DNA of 64,000 nt, from positions 16,422 through 80,421 of the forward strand of contig CAKRIZ010000005.1 in the NCBI GenBank assembly GCA_934351445.1, written 5' to 3'. Shown here one piece after another: positions 37,015-46,015 of this stretch. The notes below the pieces were generated by a model that made no database searches, was not told where the DNA came from, and saw only the letters and a program-made list of their open reading frames with translations. This DNA comes from an uncultured Eubacterium sp. (GTDB lineage: Bacteria > Bacillota > Clostridia > Lachnospirales > Lachnospiraceae). Numbering within the stretch: position 1 is the stretch's first letter; the number at the start of each line of letters is the position of its first letter. Both the position numbers and the translations under genes were made by a program.

Positions 37015-38499
37015 ATGAAAGTAAACCAGAATATATCAGCTGTGATCTCCAATGCACAGCTTCACCGGACAGAGAATGCATTGACAGCGTCTATCGAGAA
37101 GCTGTCTTCCGGCTACAAGATCAACAAAGCCAAGGACAGCCCGGCGGGCATGGCGATCAGCAACAAGATGCGTGCACAGATCAAGGCGCTGGATCAGTCG
37201 GGCAAAAATGCGGCAGACGGTACGAGCGTGATGCAGACGGCGGATGGTGCATTGAACGAGACACATGCCATGCTGCAGCGCATGCGTGAACTGGCGGTTC
37301 AGTCTGCGACCGATACGATGGGTACAGAGGACAGGGATGCCTGCCAGAAGGAGATTGAGGCGCTTCAGGCAGAGATTGACCGTATTGCGACAGACACAGA
37401 GTTTAATGGTCAGGCTTTACTGGACGGTTCACAGGATTTTCGCATTTTCCCCAGTGTCAATAACGAATTGGCAGGAACATATATCCGCAATTTCCAGACA
37501 TCGGATAATGTATCAGCAGAAAATTACAAATTTGATATTACACAGCTTCCGGAGCAAGCCAAGTATACCAATCTGGCGGTCACAGCCGGACAGGAAGGTG
37601 TTGTAGAGCTCAATGGCTGCTCGGTAGAGATCTTAAAGACAGATACACAGGATGAGATCTATGAGAAGCTCAAGCAGCTCGGTGAACTCGCGGGTGTGAC
37701 TGTGACAAAAAACGGAGCCAATGCTTATGATCTGGTAACGGTTGATTACGGTAAAAGCGCGAAGCTTGAGGGTACCGTATTCGGTAAGGAAATACAGGAT
37801 CCTGCCACCGGCAAGACTCCCGAGGGAAAAGACGCAGGTATTACGTTGATTCGTGACACGGATACAAAAAAGGATGCAAAAGGAAACGATGTGCTTGATC
37901 CGGTTACGAAAAAGCCGGTTCCGTATGGCGAGGGTTTTTCTTCCACGGCGACCTGTCTCACCGATGGCACAAAAGTGACGATTCGTGATCTGAACGGTTT
38001 TGAGATGATCTTTGAGATTGATCCGGAAAAGGATACGCAGAACGTCCTGAAGAATGCAATCGCTGGTGCGACTAAAGCTACGATTGACCTGGAGATGACC
38101 AATATCGGCAGCATGACGCTGCAGGTCGGTGCACACGAGAACCAGGTCATTGATCTGCGAATCCCCTCGGTGACCTGTGAGGCACTCTATATTGATGATC
38201 TGAATGTGGTTCGGAAAGGTGGCGCGGATAAGGCGATCGCAGCACTTGATGATGCGATTGCACAGGTCAGTGCCGTGCGTTCGCGCATCGGAGCTTATCA
38301 GAATCGTCTGGATTATGCGGTGAGCAGTCTGGACGGAACGGTAGAGAATATGGAGGCTGCGATCTCACGTATCATGGATACGGATATGGCAGAGGAGATG
38401 TCGACCTATTCAAATATGAACGTGCTTGATCAGGCAGGAATCTCTGTGCTGACACAGGCGAATGATATGCCCCAGCAGATTTTACAGCTCCTGCAGTAG
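37015..38499 (+). CDS. fliC: Flagellin
   Basis: Filament subunit exported through the flagellar type III system. The conserved N-terminal D0/D1 helices (ISAVISNAQLHRTENALTAS, EKLSSGYKINKAKDSPAGMA, TADGALNETHAMLQRMRELA) and C-terminal D1/D0 (AISRIMDTDMAEEMSTYSNM, ISVLTQANDMPQQILQLL) are both complete. At 494 residues it has a central domain of about 240 residues, larger than the minimal type, which forms the exposed, variable surface. AGAGGTG precedes ATG 37015. A FliS-like chaperone gene follows. Confidence 0.95.
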   Translation: MKVNQNISAVISNAQLHRTENALTASIEKLSSGYKINKAKDSPAGMAISNKMRAQIKALDQSGKNAADGTSVMQTADGALNETHAMLQRMRELAVQSATDTMGTEDRDACQKEIEALQAEIDRIATDTEFNGQALLDGSQDFRIFPSVNNELAGTYIRNFQTSDNVSAENYKFDITQLPEQAKYTNLAVTAGQEGVVELNGCSVEILKTDTQDEIYEKLKQLGELAGVTVTKNGANAYDLVTVDYGKSAKLEGTVFGKEIQDPATGKTPEGKDAGITLIRDTDTKKDAKGNDVLDPVTKKPVPYGEGFSSTATCLTDGTKVTIRDLNGFEMIFEIDPEKDTQNVLKNAIAGATKATIDLEMTNIGSMTLQVGAHENQVIDLRIPSVTCEALYIDDLNVVRKGGADKAIAALDDAIAQVSAVRSRIGAYQNRLDYAVSSLDGTVENMEAAISRIMDTDMAEEMSTYSNMNVLDQAGISVLTQANDMPQQILQLLQ

Positions 38500-38524
38500 T
38501 TTGGGTGTCGGGGGTTGACAGGAT

Positions 38525-39001
38525 ATGACAGATGAAAAGAAAAAAGAATTTACACGCAGGCTGACCCAGTGTAATGCGAGTGAGATGATTGTCATCCAGT
38601 TTGAGATCTTTTTTACTTATCTGGATGATGCACTGGAGGCATACGAGCTGGGCGGAGAGCCTTACCGCATGGCGATCCGGCATGCGGATGCGGTACTTGT
38701 GAGATTGCAGGATTCTCTGGACTTCAAATATGATCTGGCGAAGCAGCTGTATCCGTTGTATACTTATAGCCGCAGACAGATTGCACTGGCATTAGCGACA
38801 CACAAAAAGAAGCCGATCTCCAATGCCAGAAACGTGATGACCAGGCTGTATGATGCATTTGCACAGATTGCAGCGGAAGATACGACCGGACCGGTCATGC
38901 ACAATACGGAGACGGTGTATGCAGGATATACTTATGGAAAGCATGCGTTAAATGAAGCCGCCTATGATGGAGGCAGCAATAACCGTGGATTTTTAGTATA
39001 G
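38525..39001 (+). CDS. fliS: FliS-like flagellar chaperone
   Basis: A 158-residue helical protein. The segment EMIVIQFEIFFTYLDDALEA and the later helices (AIRHADAVLVRLQDSLDF, AKQLYPLYTYSRRQIALAL) match the four-helix layout of FliS, which holds flagellin in the cytoplasm before export. The sequence is divergent, and the last 30 residues are loose and Tyr/Gly-rich. Its position 25 bases after flagellin supports the call. Confidence 0.7.
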   Translation: MTDEKKKEFTRRLTQCNASEMIVIQFEIFFTYLDDALEAYELGGEPYRMAIRHADAVLVRLQDSLDFKYDLAKQLYPLYTYSRRQIALALATHKKKPISNARNVMTRLYDAFAQIAAEDTTGPVMHNTETVYAGYTYGKHALNEAAYDGGSNNRGFLV

Positions 39002-39017
39002 CATTTTTGCGCGGCAG

Positions 39018-39044
39018 AAAAAGAGAGGGAGACCTCTCTTTTTT
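39018..39044. terminator. Terminator between fliS-like gene and DUF2508 gene
   Basis: AAAAAGAGAGG and CCTCTCTTTTTT form an 11-bp stem with T or A runs on both sides, so it can serve the two convergent genes. Confidence 0.9.
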
Positions 39045-39055
39045 GTTGCAGTACA

Positions 39056-39277
39056 CTATTTATATTCTTTTACGGAATTCAGCAAAAACCGGTAGCGCAG
39101 CTGTGCAGAATTGAGCTGATAGATATAGGCATCGATCAGATCCGGGTCTGTCACATTCGAAAAGGCAGAATAGACGTGTTCGAGTTCGCGCTTCGTGCGT
39201 TCAAGGTCGTCTAATAATACCGTGTAGTGAGGGTTATTTTCGGGTGTTGTTGTCGTTGGATGAAATAGGTGCAGCAT
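39056..39277 (-). CDS. DUF2508-family small protein
   Basis: A 73-residue soluble helical protein: LLDDLERTKRELEHVYSAFS followed by DPDLIDAYIYQLNSAQLRYRFLL, the pattern of the DUF2508 (YaaL) family usually found near recR and bofA in Firmicutes. The start is ATG 39277 with AGGAGG 6 bases upstream; the longer frame has no ribosome site. It is divergent from bofA. Function unknown. Confidence 0.75.
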   Translation of the reverse strand: MLHLFHPTTTTPENNPHYTVLLDDLERTKRELEHVYSAFSNVTDPDLIDAYIYQLNSAQLRYRFLLNSVKEYK

Positions 39278-39469
39278 AGGAAACCTCCTATCATGTGGGA
39301 TAATTTTGCAGTGTAGCGCCTGCCATGCCGGCATGGCCTGTATGCACATGTGCGACCGGCATTGTTCAGTATATATTCATTGTAAGCAACAAATTGGGAG
39401 ATTATTCAAATATAGGCATATTTTACAAAAATGCGAGTACATTGGTACAAAGCAGGCAGGAGGGTGCAT

Positions 39470-39742
39470 ATGGATACAATGACCGGTATGCTGTTGATTG
39501 TGGCTGCATGTGCCGCAGTACTCATCATTAGCGTTATGCGTAGAAAAGCCGCATTTTTACTACGTTTTCTGGTGCGGATGATCATCGGTGCATTTGCGAT
39601 TATGGCGACGAACAGTGCGCTTGCAACAGCCGGGCTGAGCATATTTGTGGGACTGAATGTATGGAGCCTTCTCACAGTCGGAACGCTCGGAATCGGCGGT
39701 TTTGGAATGCTTTATGCAATTTTACTGTACATGAACCTGTAG
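39470..39742 (+). CDS. bofA: BofA-family membrane protein
   Basis: A 90-residue membrane protein with two or three hydrophobic segments and the family tail ATNSALATAGLSIFVGLNVWSLLTVGTLGIGGFGMLY. BofA holds the SpoIVFB protease inactive in Bacillus so that pro-sigma-K is not cut early. The start is ATG 39470 with AGGAGG upstream. Its pairing with a DUF2508 gene is the usual neighbourhood, here without recR. It suggests spore-forming ancestry, not proof of sporulation. Confidence 0.8.
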   Translation: MDTMTGMLLIVAACAAVLIISVMRRKAAFLLRFLVRMIIGAFAIMATNSALATAGLSIFVGLNVWSLLTVGTLGIGGFGMLYAILLYMNL

Positions 39743-39775
39743 TATTGCGAAAAAAATTTTTTTCGTGATACTACA

Positions 39776-39804
39776 TGGACAGCTTTCATATTCTCATCTA
39801 TAAT
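39776..39804 (+). promoter_or_regulatory. Promoter of the Tad pilus operon
   Basis: TGGACA (39776-39781), 17-base spacer, perfect TATAAT (39799-39804). It gives a leader of about 130 bases before the first gene. Confidence 0.7.
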
Positions 39805-39850
39805 CACCATACAATCTATCAGATCTTATTTCTGTAAATCAAAAGTTCTA

Positions 39851-39878
39851 AGTAACTATTTCGTAACTGCTTCATAAC
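39851..39878 (+). repeat. Three direct repeats of TAAC at 11-bp spacing in the Tad leader
   Basis: TAAC occurs at 39853, 39864 and 39875, exactly one helical turn apart, as in sites of OmpR-family response regulators. The middle copy TTCGTAAC is shared with the leader of the SleB-like gene (54061-54067). Confidence 0.45.
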
Positions 39879-39941
39879 TGGTTGCTATTTATACAGTTAC
39901 AGGATTTCAAGTGGCTTAAAAAATGATGGTATAAAAAGGAG

Positions 39942-40919
39942 GTGCAGCGTATACAAACGAGACTGGCAATTTTAGACAGGGAGATCGGAGAGGGGCTCAG
40001 TACCTATCTGATGCTGCATGGCGGCAGCCTGCAGCCGGTATTATGTGACAGTCCGCAAATGCTGTTTCGGTCCGGGGCACCAATCGGTCTGGTCGGAGCA
40101 TCCTATTATCAGGAAGTAGAGGAGGCGAAAGCTGTGGAGGGCATGCAGATCTTCTGGCTGGGCGAAGGGCAGATATCGCCCTATCAGCCTGCAGATGCAT
40201 TGATCCGGGAACTGTACCGACAGGCAATGGAGCGGCAGATCTTTCTGCCGGGTGCACTTCGGACATTGGGACATGATAAGGAGCTGATAGCGGTATGTTC
40301 ACCGCATGGCTATGACCAGCAGACGGCATTTGCCGTTGTTTACAGTCTGCTGCGGTCGGAGCAGGTACGGACGCTGTATCTGGATTTTATGTATTACAAC
40401 GGATTCTTCGACATATCTGATAAAAACGTGGGAGATCTTATGTATGAATTGCACAAGCAGACGCAGCCGATCAGCCATATGTTACCGGCATTTGTGCGGA
40501 TATGCAGATCACTGGATTATATACCGCCGGTTCGTGTACAGATGGATCTGGAAGATTTAACAGGAGAAGATTTTACACAGCTGTTACAGCAGTTGCTGCA
40601 GGATAGTGAATATGGGCTGATCGTGGTCAATCTGCCATGCAGGCCCAGCTTCCTTCGGGCGGTATACGATAGCTGCAGTTGTATGTATAGTCTCCAGCGG
40701 GAGGGTGCCCTGTACGACCGTGCACAGGCCCGCCTGCTGGAAGATCTCGGATGGGATCCGGTGCAGACAGGGACATCCCATCTGGAGGTGATTCCAATGC
40801 CTGCGATCAGCGGCAGCTTTTCGCTGGATGAGTCGATGTATGAGGAATTATTGTTTGGCGAGATGGCGGCATTTATTCGAAAATATCTCGATACAGCCAA
40901 TGGATCGCCTACAAGCTGA
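39942..40919 (+). CDS. TadZ/CpaE-like protein with degenerate P-loop
   Basis: A 325-residue protein at the head of the Tad operon, where a MinD-like TadZ localises the machine. The Rossmann order is visible (ELIAVCSPHGYDQQTAFAVVYSL, RTLYLDFMYYNGFFDI, YGLIVVNLPC), but the Walker A loop KGGVGKT is replaced by SPHGYDQQT, so ATP binding is doubtful. The call rests on fold pattern and position. The start is unclear: the GTG at 39942 lies inside the AAGGAGGTG ribosome site; an ATA at 39951 has ideal spacing, and the first in-frame ATG is at 40012. Confidence 0.6.
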   Translation: MQRIQTRLAILDREIGEGLSTYLMLHGGSLQPVLCDSPQMLFRSGAPIGLVGASYYQEVEEAKAVEGMQIFWLGEGQISPYQPADALIRELYRQAMERQIFLPGALRTLGHDKELIAVCSPHGYDQQTAFAVVYSLLRSEQVRTLYLDFMYYNGFFDISDKNVGDLMYELHKQTQPISHMLPAFVRICRSLDYIPPVRVQMDLEDLTGEDFTQLLQQLLQDSEYGLIVVNLPCRPSFLRAVYDSCSCMYSLQREGALYDRAQARLLEDLGWDPVQTGTSHLEVIPMPAISGSFSLDESMYEELLFGEMAAFIRKYLDTANGSPTS

Positions 40920-40930
40920 GAGGAGGCGCT

Positions 40931-42184
40931 ATGCACAAATATAAGCCGGAATGCAAGTCAGATGACAAACAGGAATATGTGCAGGCATTGCAGGGGATTG
41001 TACTGGAGCGCATGGATGTGTCACGTGAACTCACAGATCAGGAGTTGTGGGATCTGATCGATGCGGCAGTAATAGAACACCGTGATCCGGCGGCTTCCCT
41101 GAATGTGCGCGAATCAGCGAGACAGCAGGTGTTTTATGCACTCAGGGGGCTTGATGTGCTGCAGGAACTGGTAGAAGATCCACAGATCACGGAGATCATG
41201 GTCAATGGTTATCAACAGATCTTTTACGAGAAGCAGGGAAGAATTCACAAGTGGGACAGGCAGTTTGCATCCAGAGAAAAGCTGGAGGATGTGATCCAGT
41301 CCATGGTAGCAGTGGGAAACCGTATGGTCAATGAGTCGATGCCGATTGTGGATACCAGACTGCGGGATGGTTCCCGTGTGAATATTGTATTGGAGCCGGT
41401 TGCGATCGATGGATCGGTGATCACGATCCGAAAATTTCCCGCGAAGCCGATGCAGATGGCGGATCTGCTACGCATCGGATCGTTATCGGAGCAGATGGCA
41501 GAGTGGCTGCAGGCATTAGTCGCTGCCGGGTACAATATCTTTGTATCCGGAGGCACCGGTTCTGGAAAAACAACATTCCTAAATGCCCTGTCCGGCTATA
41601 TCCCATCGGATGTCCGTGTTGTGACGATCGAGGATTCTGCGGAGCTGCAGCTTCGTGGGATACCCAATCTGGTGCGGCTGGAGACGCGTGTGTCCAATCT
41701 GGAAAATGTGGCAGAAATATCGATCCGGCAGTTGATCCGCACGGCGCTGCGCATGCGCCCGGACCGGATCATCGTCGGTGAATGCAGAGGAGCGGAGGCG
41801 CTGGATATGCTGCAGGCGATGAATACCGGGCATGATGGCTCGCTCAGTACCGGGCATGCCAATTCCTGTCAGGATATGCTCAGGCGCCTGGAGACGATGG
41901 TTCTCATGGGCATGGAGCTGCCCATCAGTGCGATCCGTGCGCAGATTGCATCCGGTATAGATGTGCTCGTTCATCTGGGCAGACTGCGGGATCGAACCCG
42001 GAAAGTCCTTGACATCATGGAATTAGATGGTATGTCACAGGGGGAGATCCGGCTGAATCCGATCTATCATTTTGAAGAAACCGGAGAGCAGGATGGAATG
42101 GTCATTGGTGAGTGGAGGCAGCAGCATACGCTGATTCATAGGGAGAAGCTGTTTGCGGCCGGATTGGAGGGTCAATTTGGGTGA
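40931..42184 (+). CDS. tadA: TadA/CpaF secretion ATPase
   Basis: Hexameric ATPase that drives Flp pilus assembly. Of 417 residues, the N-terminal part holds LVEDPQITEIMVNGYQQIF, then Walker A GGTGSGKTTFLNAL, the Asp box VVTIEDSAEL, the RPDRIIVGECRGAEALDMLQAM Walker B region and the His box GHDGSLSTGHANS. The active site is complete. GAGAGGAGG lies before ATG 40931. The end overlaps the tadB start. Confidence 0.95.
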   Translation: MHKYKPECKSDDKQEYVQALQGIVLERMDVSRELTDQELWDLIDAAVIEHRDPAASLNVRESARQQVFYALRGLDVLQELVEDPQITEIMVNGYQQIFYEKQGRIHKWDRQFASREKLEDVIQSMVAVGNRMVNESMPIVDTRLRDGSRVNIVLEPVAIDGSVITIRKFPAKPMQMADLLRIGSLSEQMAEWLQALVAAGYNIFVSGGTGSGKTTFLNALSGYIPSDVRVVTIEDSAELQLRGIPNLVRLETRVSNLENVAEISIRQLIRTALRMRPDRIIVGECRGAEALDMLQAMNTGHDGSLSTGHANSCQDMLRRLETMVLMGMELPISAIRAQIASGIDVLVHLGRLRDRTRKVLDIMELDGMSQGEIRLNPIYHFEETGEQDGMVIGEWRQQHTLIHREKLFAAGLEGQFG

Positions 42185-42923
42185 TTATCGCAAGTATCAC
42201 TATTCACCGCGTGAACGTATCCGTTACTTTGCGGAAGCGGCGGTATTGATCCTGCTTGTCAGTGATCTGTTTTATGATTCCTGGCTGGCACTTGGTCTTT
42301 TGGCACCATTTTACCCGGTTTATCTGAAGATCCGGGCGAAACAACTGCTGCAACAGCAAAAACAGGAGTTGTGTCTGCAATTCAAAGAGACTATTTTGTC
42401 TGTTGCGGCTGCGTTAAACGCTGGTTATTCTGTGGAGAATGCATGGCGCGAGGCATATGCCGAGATGGAGCAGATGTACGGAGCGGATGCGTTGATGGTG
42501 CAGGAATTGCGCCATCTGCTGGCACATCTGGCATTGAATGTGCCGTTGGAGCAATTGCTGCAGGATTTTGCAGTGCGCAGTGGCATAGAGGATGTCAATA
42601 GCTTTTGCCAGGTATTTTTCTATGCGAAGCGCAGTGGCGGAGACTTTATTGGCATTATCCGAAAAACAGCCGGACAGATCGGTGAGAAGATCGAGCTTCA
42701 GAGACAGCTGCAGGCAGATCTGGCGGCGAGGCGGTTAGAGAGCCGGATCATGAATCTGATGCCAATGGGAATCTTATTGTATCTGCAGGTGACATCACCC
42801 GGCTATTTTGATGTATTGTATGGCAATGTGGCAGGAATCTGTATCATGAGTGTCTGCCTGATCGTTTACCTGACAGCATATGCCCTGTCAGAGCGGATGA
42901 TGGGTCAGATTTTACAGATATAA
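42177..42923 (+). CDS. tadB: TadB-like inner-membrane platform protein (TTG start)
   Basis: A 248-residue type II secretion F-domain protein: N-terminal membrane segments (AEAAVLILLVSDLFYDSWLAL), a cytoplasmic helical F domain (FKETILSVAAALNAGYSVENAW...SFCQVFFYAKRSGGDFIGII) and C-terminal membrane helices. It forms the pilus base with TadC. I choose TTG 42177, 6 bases after GGAGG, overlapping the tadA stop. Confidence 0.85.
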   Translation: MGDYRKYHYSPRERIRYFAEAAVLILLVSDLFYDSWLALGLLAPFYPVYLKIRAKQLLQQQKQELCLQFKETILSVAAALNAGYSVENAWREAYAEMEQMYGADALMVQELRHLLAHLALNVPLEQLLQDFAVRSGIEDVNSFCQVFFYAKRSGGDFIGIIRKTAGQIGEKIELQRQLQADLAARRLESRIMNLMPMGILLYLQVTSPGYFDVLYGNVAGICIMSVCLIVYLTAYALSERMMGQILQI

Positions 42924-42933
42924 AGGGGAAAAT

Positions 42934-44226
42934 ATGTATTTATGCGTCTGTTTTATGATCATCGGTGCCATATGGTATATCGTGTGTATCAGGAAAAAAC
43001 AACAAAAGATATATGGGATCTATGCATTGGTGCTGTTTGTAAGCGGAGCGCTTGGATGGCTGGCATTTATAAGTGATAGCGGATCACCTACGGATCAATT
43101 GGCAGATGTGATCAGCCGTCCGGAACCGGGAAAGGCATCGCTGGAGCAGAACTATGAGTTGGAAGTGGATGATTTGGCAATTTGCGAACCGTATCAGATT
43201 ACTGTGGAAAACCGCCATCTGGGCGCAGATGAGCAAAAAGAGCTCTTTGCGCAGGCAGCCGGGGAGCTGGAACAGGCATTTCTTGGAGAGAATGTATCGA
43301 TGGATCATATCACGCGGCCGGTTGTATTTTTGACAGACGTCATGGATGGATTGATAACTGTCAGTTGGACATTAGACAATTATGAAGTGATCAGCCTGTC
43401 GGGAGAATTGCAGCGGGATGCATTGGCAGATGAGGGAACTCTCGTCTGTGCGACTGCAACGATGGAATATGAGGATACAGAGGCCATGCATCGTTTTTCA
43501 TTTATGGTCTATCCGCCACAACAGTCTGAGACAGAGCAGTTTTTTGATCTGTTGACACAGGCGTTGGCGGATGAGAATGCATCGACAGATGCCATATTCC
43601 GGCTGCCGCGTCAGGTAGATGGACACCGGGTTAGCTGGAGTAAGGAGCGGGGAAAGCTGCCATATGAGATATTGGGACTCGGTATACTCACAGTCATAGG
43701 TGTGATGATTGGGAGACGTGAGGATGAACGTAAAAGGCAGCTGCAGCGCAGGGAGCAGCTGCTGGCAGAATATCCGCAGATGCTGGGGCAGATGTCTCTG
43801 CTCATCGGTGCCGGGATGACGGTAGGCTATGCATGGGAGAGGCTGGTACAAGGTTATGAAAGGCAGTGTACACAGAGCATGCATAGTGGACGGGAGCAGC
43901 CGGTCTACGAGGAGATGTGTACAACATATCATCAGATACGCGATGGAGTCAGTGAACGTATTGCTTACGAACAGTTTGGCGAACGGATTCAGTTATCGGT
44001 CTATCGGCGTTTTTCGACCCTGCTTGTGCAAAATCTGCGAAAAGGTACAGCAGGACTTGGCAAACTGCTCGAAAAAGAGATGCAGGAAGCGCTGAATGCG
44101 CAGGAAAGCAATATCAAAAAGCGGGGTGAGGAGCTGCAGACAAAGCTGTTGCTGCCGATGATGCTTATGCTGGCATTGGTAGTAGTGATCATCATGATAC
44201 CCGCATTGGCAAGTTTTCAATTATAA
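42934..44226 (+). CDS. tadC: TadC-like platform protein with extra extracytoplasmic domain
   Basis: A 430-residue protein. The C-terminal half (about 240-430) is a type II secretion F domain: LLAEYPQMLGQMSLLIGAGMTVGYAW, LQKGTAGL-like LRKGTAGLGKLLEKEM and a last membrane helix LPMMLMLALVVVIIMIPALASF. Before it, two N-terminal membrane segments are followed by about 190 soluble residues (50-235) of unknown fold, probably outside the membrane, which ordinary TadC proteins (about 300 residues) lack. AAGGGG lies before ATG 42934. Confidence 0.75.
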   Translation: MYLCVCFMIIGAIWYIVCIRKKQQKIYGIYALVLFVSGALGWLAFISDSGSPTDQLADVISRPEPGKASLEQNYELEVDDLAICEPYQITVENRHLGADEQKELFAQAAGELEQAFLGENVSMDHITRPVVFLTDVMDGLITVSWTLDNYEVISLSGELQRDALADEGTLVCATATMEYEDTEAMHRFSFMVYPPQQSETEQFFDLLTQALADENASTDAIFRLPRQVDGHRVSWSKERGKLPYEILGLGILTVIGVMIGRREDERKRQLQRREQLLAEYPQMLGQMSLLIGAGMTVGYAWERLVQGYERQCTQSMHSGREQPVYEEMCTTYHQIRDGVSERIAYEQFGERIQLSVYRRFSTLLVQNLRKGTAGLGKLLEKEMQEALNAQESNIKKRGEELQTKLLLPMMLMLALVVVIIMIPALASFQL

Positions 44227-44265
44227 ATTTATTTATTCAGAATCACGCATAGGAGGAATTGGGAT

Positions 44266-44475
44266 ATGAACAGAGTCGATCATTGGATCATTCGATCCGT
44301 AATACGCTGCCGGAAGGCGATGGATGTACTGCGCGATGAGAGCGGAATCGGTACGGTAGAGATGATTTTGATTTTAGTCGTGCTGATTGGATTGGTATTG
44401 ATCTTTAAAGAAAAGCTGAATACTCTGGTCGGGGACATTTTTAAGACGATTAGCAGCAAGAGTAAAAGTGTCTAA
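44266..44475 (+). CDS. flp: Flp-type pilin
   Basis: A 69-residue type IVb prepilin. A basic leader (residues 1-27) is followed by DESGIGTVEMILILVVLIGLVLIFKEKLN, where GIGTVE is the processing region with Glu near +5 and the hydrophobic stalk helix follows. The short soluble tail KSKSV is typical for Flp1-like pilins. AGGAGG precedes ATG 44266. The peptidase that should cleave it is encoded at 46970. Confidence 0.8.
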   Translation: MNRVDHWIIRSVIRCRKAMDVLRDESGIGTVEMILILVVLIGLVLIFKEKLNTLVGDIFKTISSKSKSV

Positions 44476-46015
44476 GGTGAAAATGGCTGATTGGCGTACC
44501 ACATCCGGGAGCATTACGGTCTTTGCCAGTCTGTCATTGCTGTTAGTCGCATCGTTTCTGCTGGCGCTATTGGAGTGTGCACGCGTCAAAGGACTGGAGG
44601 CATATAGCGGTATGCAGCGGGAAAATGCATTAGAGTGCGTGTTGTCGGAATATGACAGGGATTTGTTCGAACGATATGGGATCTTTTTGCTGGATGGCGG
44701 CTATGGTACCGGAACCATACAATTTGCACAGATGAATGGACGTCTGTTAGAGATCAGCCAGAAAAATCTGCGTCCGGAAAAGGTGAAATATCTGTTGCAG
44801 GGGACGCAGAACTTTTATCAGATGGATGTCACGCAGGCTGAGGTTGGGCAGTATCTGCTCGCAACCGACTATAATGGTGCCCCATTTCGGGCAATGGCAG
44901 TGCAATCTATGAAAGCACGTTATCCGATAGAGCTGTTGCAGACATTATCTGACAGGCTGCAGCAGTCTGAGCGTGCGATGGACGAGGCGAGGGCGAGCCA
45001 GACATCTATGGATCAGGCGGGACAGCAGATCGAGCATGCGAAGCGGCAGGCAGCAGAACAGGCAGCAGCGTCTGCCGCAAATGGTGAAACTGCTGCGCCA
45101 CCGGCACAGGTACCGGAAAACCCGATGGATATTATAAAAAGCATAAAAAAGGCAGACATATTGGCACTGGTAGTGCCACAGGGAATGGCAATATCCGCAA
45201 AACAGATCGATGGGGAAAGTACGTTGGAGCACCGGCATCTGGTACAGGGTAACGAGTCTTGGGAGGACACAGGGGAATGGTATGAGGCTGTTTTGTACCA
45301 ACAGTTTTTGCAGACGCAGTTTGGCTGTTTTACATCTGGATGTACAAGTGGCGGTGCATTGGATTATGAACTGGAATATATTCAGTCAGGAAAAACGTCA
45401 GACCGTGCCAACCTAAAGGGTGTCGTCCACGCGCTTTTATTGTTGCGGGAAGGCGCCAATTACCTGTATCTGCAATCAGATCAGGTCAAACAGGCGCAGG
45501 CATATGAGTTGGCGGGGCTGATTGCGTCAGCACTTGCGATCGCGCCCGCGACTCCTTTGCTCGCGCAGGGAATCCTGGCGGCATGGGCGTATGCAGAGAG
45601 CATCCTCGATGTGCGGACGTTACTGTCCGGCGGCTGCATTCCATGGATGAAGACAGCGGACAGCTGGAGCAGTGATCTGTCCGGGATCGGTACGTTACTG
45701 GCAGGAAACGCGCAGGCAAAGAGTACAACGCAAGGTGAAGATTATCAGGGCTATCTGCAGAAGCTGTTATATTTAAAGACGGCCAAGGTTCTGAATTACC
45801 GTGCTATGGATCTGATGGAATGGTATAAGACCGCCTGTAGTGACCGTCAGATTCATATGGATGCCATGTTGTTGGCTGTGCGTGCGACATTTTCCTACGA
45901 GGCGAGACCTTTATTTTCTGATCTGGTCACGTTACAGCGGCTGGAGGCCGATCGACTGGAATTCGCGGCATCTGAGGCAGACAGTTATTTGACGGGGGAC
46001 AGACAACGTGAATGA
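44468..46015 (+). CDS. Tad-locus DUF5702-like pseudopilin-type protein
   Basis: A 515-residue protein with an N-terminal pilin-like hydrophobic segment SGSITVFASLSLLLVASFLLALLECARVK and a large extracytoplasmic part. Residues about 160-210 form an Ala/Gln-rich coiled region. It matches the general pattern of the DUF5702 proteins of Lachnospiraceae Tad loci (name from memory). GTG 44468, GTG 44477 and ATG 44483 are all possible starts; none has an ideal ribosome site and the gene overlaps the pilin gene. Role inferred: minor pilin or adhesin. Confidence 0.65.
   Translation: MSKVKMADWRTTSGSITVFASLSLLLVASFLLALLECARVKGLEAYSGMQRENALECVLSEYDRDLFERYGIFLLDGGYGTGTIQFAQMNGRLLEISQKNLRPEKVKYLLQGTQNFYQMDVTQAEVGQYLLATDYNGAPFRAMAVQSMKARYPIELLQTLSDRLQQSERAMDEARASQTSMDQAGQQIEHAKRQAAEQAAASAANGETAAPPAQVPENPMDIIKSIKKADILALVVPQGMAISAKQIDGESTLEHRHLVQGNESWEDTGEWYEAVLYQQFLQTQFGCFTSGCTSGGALDYELEYIQSGKTSDRANLKGVVHALLLLREGANYLYLQSDQVKQAQAYELAGLIASALAIAPATPLLAQGILAAWAYAESILDVRTLLSGGCIPWMKTADSWSSDLSGIGTLLAGNAQAKSTTQGEDYQGYLQKLLYLKTAKVLNYRAMDLMEWYKTACSDRQIHMDAMLLAVRATFSYEARPLFSDLVTLQRLEADRLEFAASEADSYLTGDRQRE

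Noticed and set aside
37633-38136. Minus-strand frames (167 and 134 codons) over the flagellin central domain
   Set aside because: Antisense shadows of flagellin without start signals.
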